Of a stretch of 64,000 bases of DNA, positions 20,901 through 28,274 are shown piece by piece; the first letter of the stretch is position 1, and every line of letters starts with the position of its first letter. The stretch comes from Fimbriiglobus ruber. GTDB taxonomy: Bacteria; Planctomycetota; Planctomycetia; Gemmatales; Gemmataceae. Location of the stretch: contig NZ_NIDE01000020.1 in NCBI RefSeq assembly GCF_002197845.1, positions 357,460 through 421,459 on the forward strand. Reading direction: 5' to 3'. Position numbers and translations under genes: made by a program. The notes below the pieces were generated by a model. That model saw only the letters and a list, made by a program, of their open reading frames with translations, ran no database searches and was not told where the DNA came from.

Positions 20901-21649
20901 ACCAGTTAGCACTGATCGAGGCCGGGAACCTGGACCGACTCATGCTCGGCCGGTTCCGCGTGGTCGACCGCGTCCGAGTCACGTCGAAGGAGGCGGTTTA
21001 CCGGGTGTTCGATCCAACCCGCCCCGGCGGGCCGACGCGCGGCGTGTTTCTCCTGCGGCATCTGGCCGAAGCCGAGATGGAGGACGCGGTCCGCCCAGAC
21101 GAGTTCCGCCAGATGTTCGCCGCGGCAGCCAGTGCCGCGCACCAGAACTTGGCCGCGACGCTTGAAGTGCTCGAAATCAACGGCCGCCCAGCCGTCCTCC
21201 AGGAATGGCTGGCCGGTCTGTTTAGCGCCGATTGGCCGGCCGACGCCGCGGTTCCGGGCGCGTGGGTCAGGCTATTATCCAACGCCGCGGCGGCGCTCGA
21301 GGCCGCCCACCTCGCCGGGCTGACCCACGGGCGGCTGACAGCCGACTCGATCCTGCTCACCGCCGACGGCGTACTCAAGGTGACCGGCGTGGGCGAGCCG
21401 GAGTGGTTGACTGGCCGCGTTTCCCCGACGGGCGACCCGACGCCGGAAACCGACCTCCGCGCACTCGGGCAGGTGGCATTCGCGTGGCCCAACTCGGCCA
21501 GGCACCGACCGGCCGCCGCCGCGGGTCGCGATCCAAAGCGTTCCCCGAGTCGCTCATGGCCGTGGTACGCCGACTCGAAGCCGATCCCGAAACACCGATG
21601 GCCGACACCGTGGCCGGTGCCGTACCCTACCGCAGCGCCGAAGACCTAG
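17966..21649 (+). CDS. Giant FHA-like / coiled-coil / pseudokinase protein
   Basis: A 1227-residue protein with three parts. Residues about 25-115 look like an FHA domain (LDVRFGTGRPVGYAL, then FRIGG and FLNGESVP). Residues about 130-895 are almost uninterrupted charged heptads rich in Arg, Glu, Ala and Leu, a very long coiled coil. From about 935 a kinase-like fold follows, with LGRFRVVDRVRVTSKEAVYRVFD. The catalytic loop is HGRLTADSILL instead of HRDxxxxN and DFG is replaced by VTGVGEP, so it is a pseudokinase. No membrane segment is seen. The frame breaks near 21485: the natural C-terminus continues in another frame to 21780, and the last ~55 residues as read here are out of frame. Probably a scaffold that binds phosphoproteins; inference. 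Confidence 0.8.
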   Translation: MSSTPLPNRWPKNSAAGGTSWARLDVRFGTGRPVGYALDGDLFRIGGAAAAEVRIPGAGIPPLVCQFFRAVDELWLRRLDPAYPIFLNGESVPGSTPIRVGNGDRVSAGPVEVTVATVVDDYLRPEFVPATPPSTRTTTEPDERDDLARLRAQLDAEAQALDAERAEWLRHREEIEAEGRRVRDLAAGTTAREHDLARRETAVANMEQELARVRDELSSLRENLNSQYHERREQLAQMQDVVRGATATLHERRQQFEADSGRQRQDLDAREARLGEQLRAAVATRLAELETDFRTRQEQLDAEHRNREATTSLVVLPPSDTERALKDRETEVAARAEQLRADRDAYRAERDRHADDLVRLDRWQATLDDRQRELDHRAAEVDMRHDQLARESVELEEHVRLAAAEHERQVAEAARLEAFRVELEEHRGKIGNRSAQLEAQQAMLAVLRARLDRQQEDVRHEAAQLAADRARQDEARLDLESRIREAERLRADLTTAHETHAEKQKIVDDRGALLDATLADIRQQKEAVAVDQARLAARETELDARSAEIAEQTAHLAARVAQVMDLQERLETDRTSVRSRETTLADVDAARQTFQEQLRRRSDELAARAKHLDELAHGLTSDKAGLDRERDEFRATREATDQALTAARNDLAARAADLDRRAGELAAREGTLERQVARLKEVGRAVGAARKELSASRRQWEADHAVAADRLRGDREAIEAFHGRAQGDLDALRREAPNLEDRARAAVERLTAARDVLRGHLGELHGYAGQARGELDRLRADLRAEADRVRAGEQALEAARSEHRLGVAGFRQQLLEWQALVGDLKQTMARSESRIEARHAEISAAVQHADETTIALARQAEELRQERQIVTERRTEVERHLAEMREWYRRKLRELAAGRAEKATADAEPSLLLMQPAAGNLAGGDADGDLDPGDKHLGELLQSLDLVDPDTLRGLWAEATRQRRTLRNVLLASGAITLYQLALIEAGNLDRLMLGRFRVVDRVRVTSKEAVYRVFDPTRPGGPTRGVFLLRHLAEAEMEDAVRPDEFRQMFAAAASAAHQNLAATLEVLEINGRPAVLQEWLAGLFSADWPADAAVPGAWVRLLSNAAAALEAAHLAGLTHGRLTADSILLTADGVLKVTGVGEPEWLTGRVSPTGDPTPETDLRALGQVAFAWPNSARHRPAAAAGRDPKRSPSRSWPWYADSKPIPKHRWPTPWPVPYPTAAPKT

Positions 21650-21780
21650 TCGCTGACCTGGGCCGCCTCGCCGCCTTGTTCCCGTGTCCGCCGGACGCCT
21701 GGGAGCGGCTCATCCGGCACGCCGGTGAGAACGCCACTGATAGCGGCGGGAACTCCGGCCCGGTGCGGCAGTCCGCGTGA
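21485..21780 (+). other. Out-of-frame C-terminal tail of the pseudokinase gene
   Basis: In the next frame (-1) the sequence reads VAQLGQAPTGRRRG, continues through ESLMAVVRRLEADPETPMA and ends VRQSA with TGA at 21778-21780, 12 bases before the proB stop. This is a normal-looking kinase C-lobe end that fits directly onto the upstream product. It points to a single-base indel near 21480-21495, either a real mutation or a sequencing error. The repaired protein would have about 1270 residues. Confidence 0.7.
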
Positions 21781-21792
21781 ACGCGGGCCGCG

Positions 21793-22926
21793 TCAACCGA
21801 TCACGACCAGATTGTCCCGGTGGATCAGTTCGACGTAAGGAAAGTTACCCAGCACTTCTTCGATTTGCTCAGTCTTCAAACCCGCGATTTTCGTCGCGGC
21901 GTCGGACGGGTAGTTCGTGAGACCACGGGCCACCTCCGTTCCCTCACTCGTACACACGGCCACCACATCGCCTTTGCCGAAGTCGCCCTTCACCCCGCGG
22001 ACGCCGACCGGGAGCAGGCTGCGGCCCTGGCTCAGGGCTTTTTCCGCGCCGGCGTCGATCGTCAGTGTCCCCTTGGGTCGGGCCGTGTACCCGAGCCACC
22101 GCTTCCACGCGGGCATGGCTTCGCCGTGTGGCAAAAACAGTGTGCCGACTGGTTCGCCTGCGAACACCGAGTCGAGAACGCCGTCGGTTGATCCGTTCGC
22201 CATGATGACGGCTCCGCCCGCGTTCGTCGCAAGTCGGGCGGCCGACAGCTTGCTTCGCATCCCGCCCGTGCCGAGCGTACTCTTCGTCGCCCCGGCCATG
22301 TCCGTGACCGCCCGGTCGATGTGCGGTACGGTCGTGACGAGCCTGGCGGTCGGGTCTTCGCGCGGGTCGGCGTTGTAGAGGCCGTCCACGTTCGTGAGCA
22401 GCACGAGCAGCGGCGCCTGGAGCAGGTTGGCGACCATCGCCGCGAGGTGGTCGTTGTCGCCGAACTTGATCTCGGCCACGCTGACCGTGTCGTTTTCGTT
22501 GATGACGGGCAGGCAGTTGTATTCGAGCAGCGTGAGAATCGTGTTCCGCACGTTCAGGTAGCGGGCTCGGCTGTCGAAGTCGCCGGCCGTGAGGAGTAAC
22601 TGTGCGGTGTGGACGCCGTGCGGATTAAGGCACTCCTGGTAAAGCTGCATGAGGGCCGACTGGCCGACCGCGGCGCACGCCTGGAGGTGCGGCAGGTCGG
22701 CCGGCCGCTTGCCGAGCCCGAGCTTGCCGACACCCGCCCCGATCGCCCCCGAGCTAACCAGCGCGACCCCACGGCCAGCCGCGCGGACCCGCTGGACCTG
22801 ATCGGCGAGCGACTGAATGCGTGCGCGGTCCAGGTGCCCGGCCGCGTCTGCGAGTACGTTGGTCCCCACCTTGATGACCACGGTGCCGGCCCGAGCCAAA
22901 ATGTCGCGCCGCGTCGAATCCACCAT
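21793..22926 (-). CDS. proB: Glutamate 5-kinase
   Basis: ProB phosphorylates glutamate to gamma-glutamyl phosphate, the first step of proline synthesis. The 377-residue protein has the amino-acid kinase domain (VVIKVGTNVL, LVSSGAIGAG, PVINENDTVSV, TNVDGLYNADP, STLGTGGMRSKL) followed by a C-terminal PUA domain (from about residue 280, RPKGTLTIDAGAEKAL), matching full-length ProB. Feedback inhibition by proline is usual for the family. No proA is nearby. It lies 114 bases after birA on the same strand and may be cotranscribed. Confidence 0.96.
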   Translation of the reverse strand: MVDSTRRDILARAGTVVIKVGTNVLADAAGHLDRARIQSLADQVQRVRAAGRGVALVSSGAIGAGVGKLGLGKRPADLPHLQACAAVGQSALMQLYQECLNPHGVHTAQLLLTAGDFDSRARYLNVRNTILTLLEYNCLPVINENDTVSVAEIKFGDNDHLAAMVANLLQAPLLVLLTNVDGLYNADPREDPTARLVTTVPHIDRAVTDMAGATKSTLGTGGMRSKLSAARLATNAGGAVIMANGSTDGVLDSVFAGEPVGTLFLPHGEAMPAWKRWLGYTARPKGTLTIDAGAEKALSQGRSLLPVGVRGVKGDFGKGDVVAVCTSEGTEVARGLTNYPSDAATKIAGLKTEQIEEVLGNFPYVELIHRDNLVVIG

Positions 22927-23040
22927 CTGCGTCAGTCCTTTGCTCTTGCTACCTGTGACCGCGTCGAAACGCTGATCGAGCCGTCATGCTGCTTTATATC
23001 TGCGGCCGGCGAAGTGGATTCTGGGCGAAGAAATGCGTCG

Positions 23041-23910
23041 TCAAACGGCCCGAATGTGCCGCACGACTTCCGGCTTCACGACTCGCGCGACCGGGCTATC
23101 TGTTTCGATTTCCAACCCGTCGAAACTCATGTCCCGGAGGCGACCGACGACGGCCGTTCCGTCGTGAAGGTCACAGGAAACGAGTTGCCCGACCAAGCCA
23201 ATACGCCGCTTCCACGCCGTTTCGAGCGTGAGCAGGTCGCCGGTCACGAGCCGGCTGTATTCGGCATCAAGGCACTGGATGACCGCGGCGGTCGCCGCCC
23301 GCGATTCAAACGGCTGACCGGAGACCAGTGCTAGCGAGGTGGCGTCCGGCAGGCCGGCGGCCGCGAAATCGTCGGCCGTCTGGTTGAGGTTCAATCCCAT
23401 GCCGGCGACCACGCCGGTCTTCTGCTCGATGAGGATGCCGCAAACCTTCTTGCCGCTAATAAATACGTCGTTCGGCCACTTGATTCGCGCTTCGACGCCG
23501 GCCAACTCGCGAATCGCGGCCGCGACGCCGACGGCCGCCCAAGCCGTCATGATGACCGCGCGGCGTAACTCGGGCGGCGGGAACAGCAACACCGACATCA
23601 ACACCGCCACCCCGGGGCGGCTCTCCCAGATACGGCCGTACTGACCGCGGCCAGCGGTCTGGAAACCGGCGACGACTACGATACCGTCGTTCGCCGGATC
23701 GGAAGCGAGTTCAGCCGCCACGTCGTTCGTGCTGGCCACGGACTCGTAAGCGAACGCCCGCCGGCCGACGTGCCGTGTGTCGAAATGCCAGGGAGTGGGT
23801 TCCAATTTCAGATCCCGTAATCGATTGACGACCCGTCCTGTTGGGATAGAGACCGGGCATCGAGAATCGTTATTTCCCACCGGATGGCAAAGGCACCTGG
23901 GTTTTCCCAC
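23041..23910 (-). CDS. birA: Biotin--[acetyl-CoA-carboxylase] ligase
   Basis: BirA activates biotin with ATP and attaches it to the AccB lysine, supplying cofactor to acetyl-CoA carboxylase. The 289-residue protein shows SVASTNDVA, the biotin-binding loop TAGRGQYGRIWES (GRGRxGR type), KWPNDVFISGKKVCGILIE, and the C-terminal SH3-like domain (LVGQLVSCDLHDGTAVVGRL). It has no N-terminal helix-turn-helix, so it is a ligase only, not the biotin-operon repressor. The GTG start at 23910 makes it overlap the upstream gene by 41 bases; a shorter start is possible but none is clearly better. Confidence 0.93.
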   Translation of the reverse strand: MGKPRCLCHPVGNNDSRCPVSIPTGRVVNRLRDLKLEPTPWHFDTRHVGRRAFAYESVASTNDVAAELASDPANDGIVVVAGFQTAGRGQYGRIWESRPGVAVLMSVLLFPPPELRRAVIMTAWAAVGVAAAIRELAGVEARIKWPNDVFISGKKVCGILIEQKTGVVAGMGLNLNQTADDFAAAGLPDATSLALVSGQPFESRAATAAVIQCLDAEYSRLVTGDLLTLETAWKRRIGLVGQLVSCDLHDGTAVVGRLRDMSFDGLEIETDSPVARVVKPEVVRHIRAV

Positions 23911-26842
23911 TCAGGTACGCGATCAGATCTACCACCTGGGCCCGGGTCATCGAATCGAGTTGCCCTTCCGGCATGATGGACGTGGGCGTGTCCTTGACCG
24001 ATTCCAGGTCGGCGGCGGGGAGTGCGATCTTCTCGGTCGCCGTCTGGATCACCAGGCGGGTCGCGCTCCGTTCTGCCACGATCCCGGTAATCACCCGGCC
24101 GTCCACCGTGGTCACGATGGACATCCGGTAATCCCGGGCGACCTCGGCGCTCGGGTCGATGATGTTCGACAGGAGGTAGTCGAGGTCGGATCGATTGGAG
24201 CCGGTCAAGTCGGGGCCGATCGCGCCGCCTTCGCCGTAAAGTTTGTGGCACTGTTGACAGGTCTTGGAAAAGACGAGCCGGCCGTCTCGCGGGTCCGCCG
24301 ATTTCATGGCAACCGGCCCGAGCCAGGACTTGAACTTGGTCAGTTGTTCCTTCTTGGCCCCGGCTGTCTCCCGCACCTCACCCCAGACCTGACGGAGCCG
24401 GTCACTCAACCCGCGGTCGCCCATTGCGTAAAGCTGACGGGCGGTGAAGGCCGTGATGTCGGCACGCGGAATGACCTTCCGGTCAACTGCGTCCAATAAG
24501 GCGAGAGCGGAGTCCTTGCGGGCCGCGAGGGTCGCTACGATGGCCGATTTCTCGTCGGCCGTCAGGCGGGGATAGAGCGCCAGGAGCTTGGCCGCGGTTG
24601 CGTCGTGCGGGTACCCGGCCAAGCCCCTGATCGCGGTAAGCCGGATCGCCGGGTCGGTCAGCGCGGCTTGTAAGGTGGGAGCCAGGTCGGGGACGTGGTG
24701 TTCGATCAGAGAGTTGAGTGCGGCGACGCGGTCGGCGGCCGAGGCACTGGCGTTCCCGGCTGCCTTACGAAGATCGGCTGCCGCTTGCGGATCGCCGAGA
24801 ACGAGCGCGAATGTGACCGCTTGCTCACGGATGGCCTGGTCCGCGCTCTGATTCAACATCTTGTAAGTGGCCGGCCAGTTCGCCGGCATTGGCATCTGCT
24901 TCCGGCCTTGAATCCCCTCTCGGATACCAACGAGCAGGTCGAGTTGCCGCTTTGCGTCAGACCTGGCGAGCGCGGCCACGAGTGGTGAAAGATCGCCGGA
25001 CGGACCCGCGGCCGCCACCGCGTCCACCACGCGACGAGCGATGAACTGACGGACGAGCGGTATCTCGGCTGCGACCGCCAGACCGAGCGCCCTGGCGACG
25101 TTCGCCGAGACGAGTGGCTCAATGCCATACCAGTCCATGAGTGGCAGGCTGGCATCGGCGGCGTCTTCGGAGTGACTCAGGAGGCCTTCCGCGATCCCCC
25201 AACGGTCTTCAGCAGGCAAGCGTTGGAGGGCTGACGCAAGTCTGACTCGGACGACCTGGGAAGGATCGGATTTCGCCATGGCCCGAAACCGTGTTAAGGC
25301 GTCCGCCGGGGGCGCTCCCGTCTCACAGAGGAGTTGGATCGCCCAGGCTCGGAGCTGTTCTTCACGGTCGCCCAATAACTCACAGAGGCGTTTGGCGTCG
25401 AGCCGGTTAATGACGTGCAACGCCCAGAGTGCTCGCAATCGCAGCGGAACCGCGACCCATCGAGAATCAATCAGAATCTCGGTCAACGCGTCTCGGACTT
25501 TTTTCAAATCCCTATTCGGCTGCGCGGCGCGCTCCTGCAATAGCAGGCGGGCGTGGCGGACATACCAGTCATTGGGGTGGAATTGGTGGTCAGCTAGTTC
25601 CACGTCGGACAGCTTCGTGAGGTCGACCGGTTTGCGGTTGGGATTCCCATAACTGATTCTGTAAATCCGACCGTTGTCGGTGTGGGGCGTAAGGGTGTGA
25701 CATTCGCCCGTGTCCGACCAGTCAGAGACAAGAACGCTGCCGTCCGGGCCGGTGCGGAGGGTCACACCCATGAACCACGGGTCGGCCGCGATCATGAGAT
25801 CTTTGTCGTGGCTCGCGGTGTAACCGGACCCCTTTGGTTTTAAGACGTCGTTGTTGATCCGGCGGCCGTGGATGTTGCAGAGCAGGACGGTATTTCGGTA
25901 GGCGGGCGGGAACTGGTTCGCCAAGTAAACGAGGGTGCCGCAATGGGCGTGACCACCGCCCATCGCCAGGGTCTCTTCGGTCTCACCCCGCATCGACTTG
26001 GGCTTCCCGCTCGGGTAATGCAAGTGATCGGCGATCGTCGGGATGCGATCGTAGGCGTACAGACTCGACGGTCGATTTCGCCACGGCTCGTAGTGACCGC
26101 CCTGGATCATGTGGAACAGGTGGGGGTTGACGCAGTTCGAGACGAAGCACTGGCCGAAGTCGTCGAAATCGACGCCCCACGGGTTCGTCGTCCCGTCCGC
26201 GAAGTTCTCGAACACCAGTCTGGTCGGGTGAATCCGGTAGACGCCGCCGTCGCAGTGGATGCGTTGGGCGGCCGGCGTTCCGGGCCGCCCAACGTCAGAC
26301 GGACTGGTCCGGCCGTGGCCACCGTAGAGCCAGCCGTCCGGCCCCCAGGTGAAGCCGTTGACGAGGTTGTGCCGACTCTCCTTGTAGCCGAAGCCGTCGA
26401 ACAGGAGTTCGGGCGGACCGTCGGGCTTGTCGTCGCCGTCACGGTCGGGGATGAAGTAGAGCCCCGGCGGCGAGACGACCCAGACGCCGCCGAAGCCGAC
26501 CTCGATGCCGGTGATGTAGTTGAAGCCTTCGTAAAAGACTTTGCGCGTCTCCGCCCGGCCGTCGCCGTCGCGGTCTTCGAGGATGACGACGCGGTCTTTC
26601 CCGGTCGGCTTCCAGGTGCCGTAGTTCATTGCCTCGGCGACCCATAACCGGCCCCGCGCGTCGGTACAGAACGAGATCGGCTGAACCACCTCCGGCTCGG
26701 CCGCGACCACGCTCATGCGGAAGCCGTCCGGCAGGACCGCCCCCCGAGCCGCCTTCTCAGCAGGCAACGGCCCCGGCGTCGGGTCGGCTGCGGAAGCCAC
26801 AGTGGGTAGGACGAGTCCCAGGGTCAACAACCACGTTCGCAC
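23870..26842 (-). CDS. PVC-type membrane-bound dehydrogenase with cytochrome c
   Basis: A 990-residue exported protein. GTG at 26842 is chosen because GGAGG lies 8 bases upstream and a signal peptide follows (RTWLLTLGLVLPTVASA); the longer frame runs through an inverted repeat and the upstream gene. The N-terminal ~420 residues form a beta-propeller-like dehydrogenase domain of the Pirellula/Verrucomicrobium type (LPDGFRMSVVAAEPEV, WVAEAMNYGTW). HEAT-like helical repeats follow at about 450-830. The C-terminus holds one heme c site (CQQCH) and a candidate methionine ligand in SIMPEG. It is probably periplasmic and oxidises a sugar or alcohol, passing electrons to the cytochrome. Substrate unknown. 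It overlaps birA by 41 bases. Confidence 0.88.
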   Translation of the reverse strand: MRTWLLTLGLVLPTVASAADPTPGPLPAEKAARGAVLPDGFRMSVVAAEPEVVQPISFCTDARGRLWVAEAMNYGTWKPTGKDRVVILEDRDGDGRAETRKVFYEGFNYITGIEVGFGGVWVVSPPGLYFIPDRDGDDKPDGPPELLFDGFGYKESRHNLVNGFTWGPDGWLYGGHGRTSPSDVGRPGTPAAQRIHCDGGVYRIHPTRLVFENFADGTTNPWGVDFDDFGQCFVSNCVNPHLFHMIQGGHYEPWRNRPSSLYAYDRIPTIADHLHYPSGKPKSMRGETEETLAMGGGHAHCGTLVYLANQFPPAYRNTVLLCNIHGRRINNDVLKPKGSGYTASHDKDLMIAADPWFMGVTLRTGPDGSVLVSDWSDTGECHTLTPHTDNGRIYRISYGNPNRKPVDLTKLSDVELADHQFHPNDWYVRHARLLLQERAAQPNRDLKKVRDALTEILIDSRWVAVPLRLRALWALHVINRLDAKRLCELLGDREEQLRAWAIQLLCETGAPPADALTRFRAMAKSDPSQVVRVRLASALQRLPAEDRWGIAEGLLSHSEDAADASLPLMDWYGIEPLVSANVARALGLAVAAEIPLVRQFIARRVVDAVAAAGPSGDLSPLVAALARSDAKRQLDLLVGIREGIQGRKQMPMPANWPATYKMLNQSADQAIREQAVTFALVLGDPQAAADLRKAAGNASASAADRVAALNSLIEHHVPDLAPTLQAALTDPAIRLTAIRGLAGYPHDATAAKLLALYPRLTADEKSAIVATLAARKDSALALLDAVDRKVIPRADITAFTARQLYAMGDRGLSDRLRQVWGEVRETAGAKKEQLTKFKSWLGPVAMKSADPRDGRLVFSKTCQQCHKLYGEGGAIGPDLTGSNRSDLDYLLSNIIDPSAEVARDYRMSIVTTVDGRVITGIVAERSATRLVIQTATEKIALPAADLESVKDTPTSIMPEGQLDSMTRAQVVDLIAYLSGKTQVPLPSGGK

Positions 26843-26890
26843 GCTTCCGCCCTCCGACTGATGACATGTAAGATTTTTCGCCGCAGATAA

Positions 26891-26962
26891 GTTGTGGGGG
26901 CACGTTTCCAACGTGCCCAGCCCCACCACCCCTTGGGCACGTTGGAAACGTGCCCCCACAAC
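26891..26962. repeat. Nested inverted repeat (REP doublet / REPIN-like)
   Basis: Two perfect 29-base arms (26891-26919 and 26934-26962) around a 14-base centre. Each arm contains its own palindrome, GGCACGTT-TCC-AACGTGCC. It starts 4 bases after the stop codon of the isochorismatase-like gene and lies before the dehydrogenase start. The sequence differs from the element at 9041, but the design is the same. Confidence 0.85.
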
Positions 26963-26966
26963 TGGA

Positions 26967-27860
26967 TTAATTCTTCGCAGCGGCTTTGAAATGAAATGCG
27001 GGCTTACCGGTGATATCGGTGCTGGTAAAGCTCGGGCACCAGTAGCGCTCGACGTGTTCGACCACGCGGTCGGTGCCGTCGAAATGCGTGCCACCCGGCG
27101 GGCGGTCGGGGCAGTACATGGTGTCCGTCATGTCGCGGACGAGGGCCACGTTCTTCCCGAGCCGGACCATCTGGCGAATGGCGAACGGACGGCCGAGGAC
27201 GCACATGTTGAGGTGAACGCCACACAGGATGACGTTGTCGATCTTTCGCTCGGCGAGCAGGTTCCAGGTCTCCTGGCCGTCGTCGGTGATCGCATCCGCG
27301 TCGGCAATGGTGATGGCGGCTGTCTGCCGGGTCCAGGGCGAACGGATCGTGCATTTCAGTTTGCAGTCGCAGCCCATATCCGAGTCGTCGATCGGCAGGA
27401 CGCCCTCCCGCTTCGAGTCCGGCCAGTTCCAGGCCGTGCCCCACCGCTCGGCCGTCACGAGCGGGACGGGCGTCGGGGCGTGCGGGGCGGTCTGGGCCCG
27501 CTTTCGCTGGGGCGTGTCCTTATAAAACCCGGTGCAGGTACTTGGGGCGTGGATGATGAATACGCCCTTCGCCCGCGCCGCCTTCAGCATCTCGTTCATC
27601 GGCCCGGCCAGTTCGCCGACGCGGTCGGCCGCCGACTTGCACCAGTGGTCGTCCCACATGTCGCAGACGATGATGGCCGTCTTCTTCGGATCCCAGGCGG
27701 CTTTCGTTTCCACGGCGGCCGCCGGAGCCTGACCCGGGGTTGCGGCCCGCGACCGAAGGGTGACGTTCAACGGAGCGTCCTCGCTGCGGACATCGGTTGG
27801 CGTGAGAAGAGAAAGAGCGACCCCGAGGACGGGGAGAAGGCGACGAGTGGAACCGTTCAC
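26967..27860 (-). CDS. Secreted isochorismatase-like cysteine hydrolase
   Basis: A 297-residue protein with a signal peptide (residues 1 to about 26, ending DVRSED) and an isochorismatase-family fold. The catalytic aspartate region is IIVCDMWDDHW and the nucleophilic cysteine lies in LCGVHLNMCVLGRPFAIRQM. Family members hydrolyse isochorismate, nicotinamide or N-carbamoyl compounds; the substrate here is unknown, and export to the periplasm is unusual for classical members but common in planctomycetes. An inserted segment with clustered cysteines (MGCDCKLKC) lies near the middle. The next gene downstream is the PVC-type dehydrogenase, separated by a nested inverted repeat. Confidence 0.85.
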   Translation of the reverse strand: MNGSTRRLLPVLGVALSLLTPTDVRSEDAPLNVTLRSRAATPGQAPAAAVETKAAWDPKKTAIIVCDMWDDHWCKSAADRVGELAGPMNEMLKAARAKGVFIIHAPSTCTGFYKDTPQRKRAQTAPHAPTPVPLVTAERWGTAWNWPDSKREGVLPIDDSDMGCDCKLKCTIRSPWTRQTAAITIADADAITDDGQETWNLLAERKIDNVILCGVHLNMCVLGRPFAIRQMVRLGKNVALVRDMTDTMYCPDRPPGGTHFDGTDRVVEHVERYWCPSFTSTDITGKPAFHFKAAAKN

Positions 27861-28274
27861 ACAAGGCTCCTCGGAAAGCGAGACGGCGGGTCGGACGGAA
27901 TGGCGTGGTGGTTAACTCTATTTCAAGTGATGTAATGTTGCCAGTTAGTTCGCCGATCGGCACCGGGGCCATGAGCCGCGATGACCGAGGCCGGGCCGAG
28001 TAATCGAATGACCCGGGCCGGTTGCAAGATGTCAGGCAATCGGCAGTTGATGGTCGAGCCACTTCCGACAATGGGGTATGGTCGCGGGGCATTTTTTGCA
28101 TTTATTGCGCGGAAACTCCCGTTTTCGGACCGGGCGGGTCGCCACGACTGTCGAGCCGTGGCAACGCGGGGCATTTTTTGCATTTATTGCGCGGAAACCT
28201 CTGTTTTCGGGCCGAGCGGACCGCCACAGTTATTGAGGCGGTTGATGAGGCTGACGTATTTGCCGTCGCCCCCC
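27861..28274. other. 414-bp intergenic region with tandem repeat
   Basis: No gene seen. It lies between the stop of the propeller gene and the start of the isochorismatase-like gene, both on the minus strand, and contains two 82-bp-spaced repeat copies (annotated separately). Several short frames here are created by the repeats and have no coding features. Confidence 0.5.
28083..28220. repeat. Two-copy direct repeat, 82-bp period
   Basis: Copies begin at 28083 and 28165. The first 34 bases are identical (CGCGGGGCATTTTTTGCATT, continuing to GCGCGGAAAC), and similarity continues with scattered changes for about 60 bases (GTTTTCGG then GCCAC). The first copy is followed by a small palindrome, GCCACG/CGTGGC. 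Position upstream of the isochorismatase-like gene would allow a regulatory role; this is inference. Confidence 0.75.

Noticed and set aside
28083-28220. CRISPR array from the two direct repeats
   Set aside because: Only two copies occur, the intervening sequence is itself partly similar, and no cas genes are present.
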